A stretch of 64,000 nucleotides of DNA, from the NCBI GenBank assembly GCA_027485675.1, contig JAIXQP010000006.1:248001-312000 (forward strand). The letters are read 5' to 3'. A program made the translations under genes and the position numbers. Shown in pieces: positions 27,053 through 35,099 of the stretch. Under the pieces are notes generated by a model. It was not told the DNA's origin, did not search any database, and worked only from the letters and a program-made list of their open reading frames with translations. How positions within the stretch are numbered: the stretch's first letter is position 1; the number at the start of each line of letters is the position of its first letter. The stretch is from Terriglobales bacterium (lineage in GTDB: Bacteria > Acidobacteriota > Terriglobia > Bryobacterales > Bryobacteraceae).

Positions 27053-28201
27053 ATGGTGAAATTCACGCGGAGACAACTGGGCGCGGCCGCGCTGTTGGCG
27101 GCGCCGGCAGCCGAGGCAGCAGAGACCCCCTACACCGGGGCCCTCGACGGTCTGGAGGCCAAGCTGCCGATGGCGAAATTCGACCCGGTGGACTGGACGC
27201 GTCAGCGGTACAACGAGATGCCGCGCAAGCTGCGATTTCAGGCTTCGAACCGGAAAGCCGCCGAGGCCTGGCAGAAGAAGCTGCGTCCCAAGATCGTCGA
27301 GCTACTCGGCGGATTCCCCTCCAGCAAAACGCCGCTCGCGCCACAGACGCTTGAAACCAAAACCTTCGCCACCTACCGGCGCGAGAAGTTCGTCATCGAG
27401 ACGCGTCCCGGCATGCTGGCGCTGGGCTATCTGCTCACGCCGCTGAACGCCTCCGGCCCGCTGCCGGTCGTCATCTGCGTACCCGGCCACGGCCGCGGCG
27501 TGGACGACATTGTCGGCATCGACGCCAAGGGACAGCCCCGCTTCGACAAAGCCGGCTATCAGCATGACTTCGCGATTCAGACGGTGGAGGCCGGCATGGC
27601 GGCCATCGCGGTGGAGCCCATCGCCTTCGGCTGCCGGCGGGATGCCCGGACGAAGAAGCGCGGCTTGGGGAACTCCTCCTGCCAGCCAACCGCCGGCGCC
27701 GCGTTGCTGTTTGGCGAAACGATGATCGCCTGGCGTGTCTATGACATCATGCGGACGATCGACTGGATTGAGACGCGGCCGGAACTCGACGCCAAGCGCG
27801 TCGGCTGCATGGGCATCAGTGGCGGCGGCACGTGCACGACGTTCGCGGCCGCCGTGGAACCCCGGATCCGCGCCGCCATGGTGAGCGGCTACCTGAACAG
27901 CTTCCGCGATTCGATTCTCTCGCTCGCGCACTGCATCGACAACTATGTGCCCGGCATTCTGCAGTGGGCCGAGATGTCAGACGTCGCCGGCCTCATTGCG
28001 CCGCGCCCGCTCTTCATGGAGTCCGGCGACAAGGATGACATCTTTCCCATTGAGGCGAGCCGCCAGTGCTTCGAGGAGCTGAAAGCGATCTATAGCACTT
28101 TCGAGGCCGGAGACCGCGTCGGCCTGGAGGTGTTCGCGGGAGAACACAGTTTCCATGGCAGCCGCGGGATCCCCTTCCTCAAAAAAGCGCTGACTACTTA
28201 A
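27053..28201 (+). CDS. Exported alpha/beta hydrolase (dienelactone-hydrolase/acetyl-xylan-esterase-like)
   Basis: A 382-residue protein with a Tat-like signal, FTRRQLGAAALLAAPAAEA. The core has VVICVPGHGRG (oxyanion), the nucleophile elbow GCMGISGGGT with Ser near residue 262, an Asp in FMESGDKDDIFP and His in GEHSFHG. The pattern fits the family of large secreted esterases near carbohydrate-active genes. Its stop overlaps the minus-strand gene at 28194 by 8 bp. The substrate is unknown. Confidence 0.82.
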   Translation: MVKFTRRQLGAAALLAAPAAEAAETPYTGALDGLEAKLPMAKFDPVDWTRQRYNEMPRKLRFQASNRKAAEAWQKKLRPKIVELLGGFPSSKTPLAPQTLETKTFATYRREKFVIETRPGMLALGYLLTPLNASGPLPVVICVPGHGRGVDDIVGIDAKGQPRFDKAGYQHDFAIQTVEAGMAAIAVEPIAFGCRRDARTKKRGLGNSSCQPTAGAALLFGETMIAWRVYDIMRTIDWIETRPELDAKRVGCMGISGGGTCTTFAAAVEPRIRAAMVSGYLNSFRDSILSLAHCIDNYVPGILQWAEMSDVAGLIAPRPLFMESGDKDDIFPIEASRQCFEELKAIYSTFEAGDRVGLEVFAGEHSFHGSRGIPFLKKALTT

Positions 28202-28877
28202 CGCGGGCGGCGGTGACTTTATCGACCAGCGACTTGTACTGGGCGGCTTCGATGGGCGTTCCCACGAACTCGAACCGGTAGTCCTCGCCGGTGAACGGTT
28301 CGACGCGCAGTTCGTAGGGGTTCTTGTTTTCGAGCGACTTGATCTCTTTCAACTCCCAGCGGCGGGAGTTGCTCGGATCGTCGATGGACTCGAAGATCAA
28401 CTGCGAGCCAACCAGCATCAACCGACCCTTCTGATTCTTCCCGAAGCGCCTCTTCTGTTGCACCTCTAACTTGAACTCCATCGGCACTTCGCCTTCCTTC
28501 GGGGCGGCCGCGGCCGAAACCGGGGCGGTGGCGGGGGGCGCCGAGAACCAGCGTTGCAGGGCGTCGGTGTCTTCGGGACGCACCGCGCGCAGGCTTAAGC
28601 GGTTCTTCTCGCCGGCGCGATCGCGAAAATTCTTCTTGAACAGGGCGTTCATCATGCCGGCTTCGGTAGCGAAGGCGCTCATATCCGCGCGGGCGACCGC
28701 GAAGGAAGATTCCGGCTTTTCGTCGTCGAGAAACACCGCATAACCGTCATGCAGAACCAGCTTGCCGGCCGCGGTGCCGAACGGAACCGCAATTTCCACG
28801 GGCACGATTTGCACAGTCCCGGGCTGTGCGAAAAGCGAGAGCGAGGAAAGCAGCAACGCAATTCCAAATTTTTCCAT
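28194..28877 (-). CDS. Secreted protein of unknown function
   Basis: A 227-residue protein with signal peptide MEKFGIALLLSSLSLFA. The mature part has two recognisable halves: GKLVLHDGYAVFLDDEKPES, a beta-rich segment, and GRLMLVGSQLIFESIDDPSNSRRWELKEIKSLENKNPYELRVEPFTGEDYRFEFVG (seen in pieces), which resembles a PH-like or GRAM-like fold. No catalytic motif. The start ATG has a TATGAT 6 nt upstream. Not identified beyond this. Confidence 0.65.
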   Translation of the reverse strand: MEKFGIALLLSSLSLFAQPGTVQIVPVEIAVPFGTAAGKLVLHDGYAVFLDDEKPESSFAVARADMSAFATEAGMMNALFKKNFRDRAGEKNRLSLRAVRPEDTDALQRWFSAPPATAPVSAAAAPKEGEVPMEFKLEVQQKRRFGKNQKGRLMLVGSQLIFESIDDPSNSRRWELKEIKSLENKNPYELRVEPFTGEDYRFEFVGTPIEAAQYKSLVDKVTAARVK

Positions 28878-28883
28878 GCCTTC

Positions 28884-28889
28884 ATCATA
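28884..28889 (-). promoter_or_regulatory. -10 TATGAT, 6 nt before the ATG of the gene at 28194-28877
   Basis: TATGAT then six bases then ATG, the same geometry as at 27041 and 31701. Predicts a leaderless mRNA. Confidence 0.45.
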
Positions 28890-28933
28890 CCGGGATACCA
28901 GGCAGCCTAAAGTTGTGAAAGAATAGCGAACCT

Positions 28934-30211
28934 ATGCCCTATCGCTATCGGATGCTCGGCTTGCTGTTCCTGCTGTCGATCATCACTTATCTGGATCGCG
29001 TTTGCATTTCCGTGGCCGGCAAGCGGATGCAGGATGAACTGCTGATTTCGCCCGAGATGTGGGGATGGGTTGTGGGCGCGTTCACCATCTCCTACGCAGC
29101 CTTCGAAATCCCCGCCGGGGTCTGGGGCGACAAGTACGGCCCGCGCAATATTCTTACCCGCATTGTCTTGTGGTGGTCCGCCTTCACGGCGTTGACCGGA
29201 GCGGTATCGAGCTACGGGCTCCTGCTGACGGTCCGGTTCCTGTTTGGCGCGGGCGAAGCCGGCGCCTACCCGAACATCGCCGCCTCCGTCTCCCGCTGGT
29301 TCCCGGCGCAGGAACGGGCCCGTGCAGTGGGGGTGACGTGGATGGCCTCGCGCATCGGCGGCGCGCTTTCCCCGCTCATCGTCGTCCCGATTCAGATCGC
29401 CTATGGCTGGCGCGCCACGTTCTATATCTTCGGCGTCGTCGGTGTCGTGTGGTGCGTGGTGTGGTGGTTCTATTTCCGCGATAACCCGCGCGATAAGGCC
29501 GGCATCACGGAGAAGGAGCTCGTGCACATCGGCACCCCCAAAGTGGCCGAGGCGCATCATTCGCTGCCGTGGCGCGAAGTGCTCAAATCGCCCAATTTCC
29601 GCTATCTGCTGCTGATGTACCACACCTACTGCTGGGGTTCGTACTTCTATCTCAGCTGGCTGCACACCTATCTGCAGCGTGGCCGCGGGTTCAGTGAAGA
29701 CGAGATGAAGCTGTGGTCGACGTTACCGTTCATCGTGGGCGCGTGCGGCAACCTGTTTGGCGGCTGGCTCAGCGACCGTCTGGTGAAGTCGCGCGGCCTG
29801 AAGTTCGGCCGCCGCGTCATCGGCGCCACCGGCCTGGCCCTGGCCGGCATGTTCATGATCATCTGCACCCAGGTGGCGGACAAGCAGGTGGCCGTGGTGT
29901 GTCTGGCGCTCGGTTACGGCTGCATGGACTGCATGCTGCCGGTCTCCTGGGCGGTGTGCATGGACATCGGCCGGAAATACTCGGGAGCCGTCAGCGGCAG
30001 CATGAATATGGCGGGTCAGTTGGGCAGCTTTTCGAGTTCTGTCCTGTTCGGCTACCTGGTGGGTTGGATGGGCGGCGACTACAACAAGGCGTTGCTGCCG
30101 CTTGCCTGCATGCTGCTGATCAGCGCCTTCCTGTTCACGCGGATCGACCCCACGCAACTGCTCGTGCCCGAGCGCGCTCCCGCGCCCGAGCCCGAACCGG
30201 TACTGGCTTAA
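28934..30211 (+). CDS. MFS transporter (anion:cation symporter type, sugar-acid-like)
   Basis: A 425-residue major facilitator transporter with 12 hydrophobic helices. Helix 1-2 contains SIITYLDRVCISVAG and the cytoplasmic loop GVWGDKYGPRNILTR (the DRxGRR-like motif A). The N-terminus and RFLFGAGEAGAYPNIAASVSRW fit the ACS family, which moves hexuronate, galactonate or related acids. It is followed head-to-tail by a gene on the opposite strand and lies beside the enolase-superfamily dehydratase at 30576, a pairing that suggests sugar-acid uptake and breakdown. Specificity is inferred. Confidence 0.87.
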   Translation: MPYRYRMLGLLFLLSIITYLDRVCISVAGKRMQDELLISPEMWGWVVGAFTISYAAFEIPAGVWGDKYGPRNILTRIVLWWSAFTALTGAVSSYGLLLTVRFLFGAGEAGAYPNIAASVSRWFPAQERARAVGVTWMASRIGGALSPLIVVPIQIAYGWRATFYIFGVVGVVWCVVWWFYFRDNPRDKAGITEKELVHIGTPKVAEAHHSLPWREVLKSPNFRYLLLMYHTYCWGSYFYLSWLHTYLQRGRGFSEDEMKLWSTLPFIVGACGNLFGGWLSDRLVKSRGLKFGRRVIGATGLALAGMFMIICTQVADKQVAVVCLALGYGCMDCMLPVSWAVCMDIGRKYSGAVSGSMNMAGQLGSFSSSVLFGYLVGWMGGDYNKALLPLACMLLISAFLFTRIDPTQLLVPERAPAPEPEPVLA

Positions 30212-30522
30212 GAGTGATGTTGGTGCAGCAGGCGCTCTTCGAGAACATCGAGGGTCGCCTGCGGCGACGGTGAGCTGAGCCGCCCAAGCAGCGTGCGCAA
30301 ACTGGAGTCGAGCTCGTCCATCTTCTGGTCGATGGTGGAGAGCCGGATCTTGAGTTGGCCTTCCGCTTCGCCGGAGCCGCCGAACGTGTTCAGCACCGCC
30401 GACCGCGCGAAATCCGAGATGCTGCGGGCTCCGCCTTGCAGGCAAGCTTCACGCAGGGTTTGAAATTCTTCTTCGCTAACCCGGAAGTTGACCAACCGGT
30501 TGCGAGGCTTAGTGACAGCCAT
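30208..30522 (-). CDS. Small ribbon-helix-helix-like protein with coiled-coil tail
   Basis: A 104-residue protein. The first 45 residues (NRLVNFRVSEEEFQTLREACLQGGARSISDFARSAV in part) match the ribbon-helix-helix DNA-binding fold of CopG/MobC-like regulators. The rest, LKIRLSTIDQKMDELDSSLRTLLGRL, is a probable coiled coil that may oligomerise. No toxin gene lies next to it, so it is more likely a stand-alone regulator than an antitoxin. The stop overlaps the MFS stop by 4 bp (TTAA). Target unknown. Confidence 0.6.
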   Translation of the reverse strand: MAVTKPRNRLVNFRVSEEEFQTLREACLQGGARSISDFARSAVLNTFGGSGEAEGQLKIRLSTIDQKMDELDSSLRTLLGRLSSPSPQATLDVLEERLLHQHHS

Positions 30523-30575
30523 AGGTTATACCGGGTAGTGTGGTGGTCGTCACAAACCTCTCACAAAAGTAACCC

Positions 30576-31694
30576 TCAGAGAACCCGGAGGCGACGGACC
30601 GCATCCTCGTCGAGATCAATCCCGAGGCCGGGTTCCTGCGGCACGGCCAGAAAACCGTCAACGGCGCGCAGCTTCTGGCGCGTGATCTGTTCGCGGAGAT
30701 TGGTGGCTTCCTGCGCCACGAACTCACAGATGAGCGCGTTGGGAATCGCATTGAGCCAGTGGAGCGCCGCCGCGACGTTGAGATACGTCGAGAAGCCATG
30801 GTTGGCGACGGGCAGGCCGCGGTCATAGGCGAGCGCGGCGATCTTCATGGCTTCGGTGAAGCCGCCACAGCGCGTCAGATCCACTTGGACGACGTCGATC
30901 TGGCCCTGGTCCATCAGGTTCTGGTAGCTCTGCCGGTCGCTTTCATGCTCGCCGGCCGCGATGCGAACCGGGGTGGACGCGGCGAGTTTGCCGTACCCCA
31001 CATAGTCGGTTTCGCGCAGCGGCTCTTCCAGCCAGAAGATGTCTTCGGCGGCAAAGGCGTTGGCGCGCTGCAGGGCGGTCTTGGCGTCCCACACAAGGCC
31101 GGCGTCGATCATCAGATCGGCCGCGGGACCCACGCCGCGGCGGGCGCACCGGACGAGCGCTTCGTCCATGGCGCGGGACTCGCCCATGGGATGCCAACCA
31201 AACTTCACGGCGCTGAAACCCTGGTCCACGAGCCGGTGGCCAATGGACTCGGTTTCAGCCGGGGTTCGGCCGAAGAGCGTCGAGGCGTAGCAGCGGATCT
31301 TTTCGTGGAAGCCGCCGCCGAGCAGCTTCCAGACCGGCAGCCCGAGCGCTTTGCCCTTGATGTCCCACAGCGCGAGGTCGATGCCGCTAATGGCGTGCAT
31401 CAGAATGCCGCGCCGGGCGCAGTAGGAGTTCGCCTTGACCATCTTGTACCAGAGATACTCCGTGGCCAGCGGGTCCTCGCCGATGAGCAGATGAGCCAGG
31501 CCGCTCGTGATGGAGTGGGAGTACGGACCGTCAATCACGCCTTGGATGGCGAGCGGCGCCGAATCAACCTCGCCGAGGCCTGTGATGCCGGCGTCCGTTT
31601 CGACGCGAACGATGATGGCATCCTGGCCGCTATCGCACTGGTCCTTCACCTCGGGCTGGCGCAGATAGAGCGCCTCGACTTTCGTAATTTTCAT
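30576..31694 (-). CDS. Mandelate racemase/muconate lactonizing (enolase superfamily) dehydratase
   Basis: A 372-residue enolase-superfamily enzyme. N-terminal capping domain to about residue 125, then the barrel with the general base region AVKFGWHPMG, metal ligand Asp in LMIDAGLVWD, Glu in WLEEPL, Glu in AAGEHES and a His in ANHGFSTYLN near 300, as in the mandelate-racemase subgroup of sugar-acid dehydratases. With the MFS transporter next door it may act on an acid sugar such as galactonate. Start is MKITKVEA at 31694, not the distant upstream frame. TATGAT lies 6 nt upstream, and the divergent MBL gene starts 31 bp away. Confidence 0.87.
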   Translation of the reverse strand: MKITKVEALYLRQPEVKDQCDSGQDAIIVRVETDAGITGLGEVDSAPLAIQGVIDGPYSHSITSGLAHLLIGEDPLATEYLWYKMVKANSYCARRGILMHAISGIDLALWDIKGKALGLPVWKLLGGGFHEKIRCYASTLFGRTPAETESIGHRLVDQGFSAVKFGWHPMGESRAMDEALVRCARRGVGPAADLMIDAGLVWDAKTALQRANAFAAEDIFWLEEPLRETDYVGYGKLAASTPVRIAAGEHESDRQSYQNLMDQGQIDVVQVDLTRCGGFTEAMKIAALAYDRGLPVANHGFSTYLNVAAALHWLNAIPNALICEFVAQEATNLREQITRQKLRAVDGFLAVPQEPGLGIDLDEDAVRRLRVL

Positions 31695-31699
31695 CTCGC

Positions 31700-31706
31700 T
31701 ATCATA
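31700..31706. promoter_or_regulatory. Symmetric -10 element TATCATA between dehydratase and MBL-fold genes
   Basis: Minus: TATGAT, 6 nt before the dehydratase ATG (leaderless). Plus: TATCAT, 20 nt before the proposed ATT start at 31726, with GGAG at 31715-31718. The start codons are 31 bp apart. Confidence 0.5.
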
Positions 31707-31725
31707 ATGAGTTTGGAGCATCGCC

Positions 31726-32496
31726 ATTCTTAAGTTCTGTGTTCTGGCCTCATCCAGTTCCGGCAATTCCATCTTCGTGGGAACCGATCGCACGCGGGTG
31801 CTGATCGACGCCGGGCTGAGCCGCCGCGAAGTAGAGTCCCGCCTGTTCGCGATCGGCGAAGACCCGGCTAATCTCGACGCCATTCTGGTGACGCATGAGC
31901 ATAGTGACCACGTGAGCGGTCTGGGCGTCTTGTCGCGCAAGTACAAGAAGCCGATCTATCTGACGCACCTGACGGAGACGGCCATTGATTGGGAAGGCAT
32001 TGCGTCGGCGCGGCAGACGTTTCAGGCCGGCACCGGATTCACGATCGGCGACCTCGACATTGGTTCGTTCACCATTCCGCATGACGCCATTGATCCGGTG
32101 GGCTATGTCCTCCGCTCACAGGGGCTCAGCTGCGCCGTCGTTACCGATCTTGGCTACATGCCGGATTCCATCAAGATGCATCTGCGCGGCGTGGACGCGC
32201 TGCTGCTCGAATCGAACCACAACCTGGAGATGCTGAAGGTGGGCCCGTATCCCTGGTCCATCAAGCAGCGCATTATGGGCCGAAAGGGGCACCTATCGAA
32301 CGATGCCGCCTTCGAGTTCATCACGAACGATATGGACTCGAGCGTTTCCACGCTGATCCTGGGCCACCTGAGCGAGCACAACAACTATCCGACGCTGGTG
32401 CAGCAGATGGCGGAGCAGGCGCTCGGGCAGCGCGGCTTAAAGCCGCGCCTGCATGTGGCCGAGCCCGGCGTCGCCAGTTGCGCCTTTGAGTATTGA
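31726..32496 (+). CDS. Metallo-beta-lactamase-fold hydrolase (YycJ/WalJ-like) with apparent ATT start
   Basis: A 256-residue member of the MBL superfamily. The N-terminus KFCVLASSSSGNSIFVGTD, the zinc motif THEHSDHVSG (about residues 54-63), ESNHNLEMLK and HLSEHNN near the end match the YycJ/WalJ group of single-strand DNA or RNA-processing hydrolases. The first usual start codon, GTG at 31777, would remove the first beta strand and the conserved SSSGNS. Extending upstream, the frame is stopped by TGA at 31708-31710 and holds only ATT or ATC codons. ATT at 31726 is preceded by GGAG with 7 nt spacing and gives (M)LKFCVLAS, so ATT initiation is proposed. Confidence 0.85.
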   Translation: MLKFCVLASSSSGNSIFVGTDRTRVLIDAGLSRREVESRLFAIGEDPANLDAILVTHEHSDHVSGLGVLSRKYKKPIYLTHLTETAIDWEGIASARQTFQAGTGFTIGDLDIGSFTIPHDAIDPVGYVLRSQGLSCAVVTDLGYMPDSIKMHLRGVDALLLESNHNLEMLKVGPYPWSIKQRIMGRKGHLSNDAAFEFITNDMDSSVSTLILGHLSEHNNYPTLVQQMAEQALGQRGLKPRLHVAEPGVASCAFEY

Positions 32497-32497
32497 C

Positions 32498-33130
32498 CTA
32501 CCGTTCGAAAGGCAGGGTGGCCTTGCCGGCCGGGCCTTCGTACAGGAGTTCCACCTTCTCGATGTTGCCGTCTTTGCCGCGATAGGGGAAAAAGATCAGG
32601 CCGGCTTGCGGCAGCGGCCGCTCGCCTTCGGCCATCGCCGACTTGCGAGCCCGTTGCTCCATGGCGCGCCGCAGCGGCAGCGGCATCTTCGGCGGTTCTG
32701 GCTTGGGTTCGCCCGGGGCGGCGCCGCCACCGCCGCCGCTGATGCCGCCTTTGGACTTGCTGCCTTCGGGCGGCTCTGGCGGAACCCATTCCGGGTCCTT
32801 GAGACCCTTCATGGCCATCCCAATCGGGACCGCCGGGGTGGGCGTCTTCTTGCCGTTGATACGGAGCGAGAAGTGCTCCCAGGATAGCTGCGTCTTGGCC
32901 TCCGGGGGGCCGAAAAAGGCCACTTCCACGGCGACATGGTCTTCGGAAATGAGGGGCCCTTCCATGGTGGGAACCGAATGGGAAACAAAGTCGGCGGCAA
33001 TCGTTAGATCACCAATCTTGGCCTGCACCTGATACTCCGATGGCGCCGCCCGGGCCGGCAGGCTACCCTGCGTTTGCGCGAATGCGACCGTGCTCATGAT
33101 GAGCCCGGCCATCCAAACTTGCATTTTCAT
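32498..33130 (-). CDS. Secreted protein of unknown function
   Basis: A 210-residue protein with signal peptide MKMQVWMAGLIMSTVAFA. The mature part starts with a beta-rich region (VQAKIGDLTIAADFVSHSVP; DHVAVEVAFFGPPEAK) and has a glycine/proline-rich linker (KGGISGGGGGAAPGEPKPEP) in the middle, then GLIFFPYRGKDGNIEKVELLYEGPAGK. The start ATG overlaps the Uma2 stop (ATGA), so both are co-transcribed. Family not recognised. Confidence 0.62.
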   Translation of the reverse strand: MKMQVWMAGLIMSTVAFAQTQGSLPARAAPSEYQVQAKIGDLTIAADFVSHSVPTMEGPLISEDHVAVEVAFFGPPEAKTQLSWEHFSLRINGKKTPTPAVPIGMAMKGLKDPEWVPPEPPEGSKSKGGISGGGGGAAPGEPKPEPPKMPLPLRRAMEQRARKSAMAEGERPLPQAGLIFFPYRGKDGNIEKVELLYEGPAGKATLPFER

Positions 33131-33711
33131 TCCCAAATCTCTCCTGCTGCCATCTCCAGGGCGGGGTCCTGAAGGGTTAAGGTCTCGGTCGGTCCTACGA
33201 TTCGATGGTCGAGGTAGTTGCCCTCGACGGGGCGGGAGTAGACCTCCACGGTCTTCTCCTGCAGATTGATGAGCCAATAGACGGGCAGACCGGCACGGGC
33301 GTAGATCTCTCGCTTCCAGATGCGGTCGCGGTCCACACTGGAATCTGCGACTTCCACAACCAGCCCGATGTCTGAAGCCAGCGGATGGCGCGACTGGTAA
33401 TCCCGAACCTGGCCTCGGACGACGGCCAAGTCGGGCTCCGGCTCGCTATCGGCAAGCGTGATCGGATCCTGTGATCGCACACTCCACCCGCCGGGCATCC
33501 TGCGCATCAACAGGGAGTAAACAATTGCCGTAACGATACAGTGTGCGGGCTTCTTGCTCATCTTCTCTACCAGATACCCGTCGAGCAGCTCAATCCGGTC
33601 GTCCGGCGTCAAGATATCCTGTTCGATCATCCGGTGGTAACGCTCGACGCTGATCCGCGCCGGCCGCACCTGCTCAGCCGCTCCGCCCGCGCGTTGCAAC
33701 ACCATCTCCAT
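33127..33711 (-). CDS. Uma2 family (PD-(D/E)XK-like) protein, copy 1
   Basis: A 194-residue Uma2 (DUF820) protein. IEQDILTPDDRIELLDGYLVEKM, then DSEPEPDLAVVRG and DIGLVVEVADSSVDRDRIWKREIYARAGLPVYWLIN (in pieces) follow the usual order, with Asp, Glu and the distal Lys of the nuclease fold (EVADSS ... DRIWKREIYA). Function in bacteria is not settled; it may be a nuclease relic. Start chosen at 33711 (MEMVLQ) because TATGTT lies 6 nt upstream; the longer in-frame start at 33750 is less likely. A second copy is at 47289. Confidence 0.85.
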   Translation of the reverse strand: MEMVLQRAGGAAEQVRPARISVERYHRMIEQDILTPDDRIELLDGYLVEKMSKKPAHCIVTAIVYSLLMRRMPGGWSVRSQDPITLADSEPEPDLAVVRGQVRDYQSRHPLASDIGLVVEVADSSVDRDRIWKREIYARAGLPVYWLINLQEKTVEVYSRPVEGNYLDHRIVGPTETLTLQDPALEMAAGEIWE

Positions 33712-33717
33712 TCCTTC

Positions 33718-33723
33718 AACATA
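33718..33723 (-). promoter_or_regulatory. -10 TATGTT, 6 nt before the Uma2 ATG
   Basis: TATGTT then six bases then the ATG at 33711, the leaderless geometry seen at several other genes in this window. It decides the start of the Uma2 gene. Confidence 0.4.
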
Positions 33724-33784
33724 CCGCATCGTCCCGTTCGGTTCCGGCACTTGGTATCCTGACCCTTTCGCGAGGAGCTTTTCA

Positions 33785-35095
33785 TTGATTCAACGGTATA
33801 CCCGCCCTGCCATGGGCGCGATTTGGAGTGACGATAACAAGTACCAGTGCTGGCTGGCCGTCGAACTGGCCGCCAGCGAGGCGCTCGCCGAACTCGGCGA
33901 CGTGCCGGTGGAAGCCGCGCAGGCCCTGCGCGCTCATGCGGCCGTGGATGTCGCCCGTCTGTTCGAGATCGAACGCGAGGTGAAGCACGACGTGATCGCC
34001 TTCACGACGACGGTGGCCGAGAAGATGGCCGCCGCCGGGGTCTCGGAAGCCTCCCGCTGGTTCCACTACGGCATGACGTCGAACGACGTTGTCGATACCG
34101 CGCAGGCCTTGCAGGTGAAGCAATCAGCCGAACTGCTGCTCGCCGCTACCGATCAGCTCCTCGCCATCCTCCGCCGCCGGGCGTTCGAGTTTAAGGACAC
34201 CGTCCAGATGGGGCGGACCCACGGCATCCACGCCGAGCCCTATACCTTCGGCCTAAAGCTGGCGCTCTGGTATGACGAGCTCGTGCGGAACCGCGCCCGC
34301 CTGGCCGCGGCGGCCGAGGATATGCGCGCCGGCAAGATCTCAGGCGCCGTCGGAACCTTCGGCCACATCGGGCCCGAAGCCGAAGAGAAGATCTGCACGC
34401 GGCTCGGCCTAAAGCCCGCCGCCATCGCCTCGCAGGTGATCTCCCGCGACTCCCACGCCGCCTTCATCAGCGCGCTCGCGCTGATTGCCGCCACCTGTGA
34501 AAAGGTCGCGCTCGAGGTTCGCCATCTGCAACGCACCGAAGTCCGCGAGGCGGAAGAACCTTTTGCCCCCGGGCAAAAGGGCTCTTCGGCCATGCCCCAC
34601 AAGCGCAACCCGGTGACCAGCGAGCAGATCTGCGGCCTGGCGCGCGTCGTCCGCTCGAACGTGCAGGCGGCGTATGAAAACATCGCCCTCTGGCACGAAC
34701 GCGACATCTCCCATTCGAGCGTCGAGCGGGTGATTCTGCCCGATTCCTGCTGCGTGGTGGACTACCTGCTGGCCAAAACCATCTGGCTGGTCGACGGCAT
34801 GCGGGTGAATCCCGACCGGATGCTGCACAACCTGCACCTGACGAAGGGCCTCATCTTCTCCGGCCAACTGCTGCTCGATCTGACCGCCGCCGGCATGCTG
34901 CGGGAAAAGGCGTATAAACTGGTGCAAGCCCACGCCATGAAGAGCTGGGAAGAGGACGGCGATTTCCGCGCCGCCATCGCCGCCGACCCCGAAGTGCAAG
35001 CCTGCCTGAGCCCCGAACAGCTCGCCAAGTCCTTTGCGTTGGACCGTCAACTGGCCAACGTCGACAAGATTTTCGCTCGCGTATTCGGAGGGTAA
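33785..35095 (+). CDS. purB: Adenylosuccinate lyase
   Basis: A 436-residue fumarase-superfamily lyase that acts twice in purine synthesis (SAICAR cleavage and adenylosuccinate cleavage). MGAIWSDDNKYQCWLAVELA at the start, TSNDVVDTAQALQ with the catalytic His region YGMTSND, MGRTHGIHAEPYT and the signature GSSAMPHKRNPVTSE at about 268-282 are all present. Start is TTG at 33785 with GAGGAG upstream and TATCCT at 33755-33760. Length fits the shorter bacterial PurB form. It precedes a Tat-signalled aminotransferase by 4 nt. Confidence 0.95.
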   Translation: MIQRYTRPAMGAIWSDDNKYQCWLAVELAASEALAELGDVPVEAAQALRAHAAVDVARLFEIEREVKHDVIAFTTTVAEKMAAAGVSEASRWFHYGMTSNDVVDTAQALQVKQSAELLLAATDQLLAILRRRAFEFKDTVQMGRTHGIHAEPYTFGLKLALWYDELVRNRARLAAAAEDMRAGKISGAVGTFGHIGPEAEEKICTRLGLKPAAIASQVISRDSHAAFISALALIAATCEKVALEVRHLQRTEVREAEEPFAPGQKGSSAMPHKRNPVTSEQICGLARVVRSNVQAAYENIALWHERDISHSSVERVILPDSCCVVDYLLAKTIWLVDGMRVNPDRMLHNLHLTKGLIFSGQLLLDLTAAGMLREKAYKLVQAHAMKSWEEDGDFRAAIAADPEVQACLSPEQLAKSFALDRQLANVDKIFARVFGG

Positions 35096-35099
35096 ACCC

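Noticed and set aside
30208-30522. Antitoxin of a toxin-antitoxin pair
   Set aside because: The ribbon-helix-helix fold fits, but no small toxin gene is adjacent; the neighbours are an MFS transporter and a dehydratase.
33127-33711. Mobile-element or CRISPR-related nuclease (Uma2)
   Set aside because: No repeats, spacers, transposase or integrase nearby; the two Uma2 genes sit in ordinary operons.
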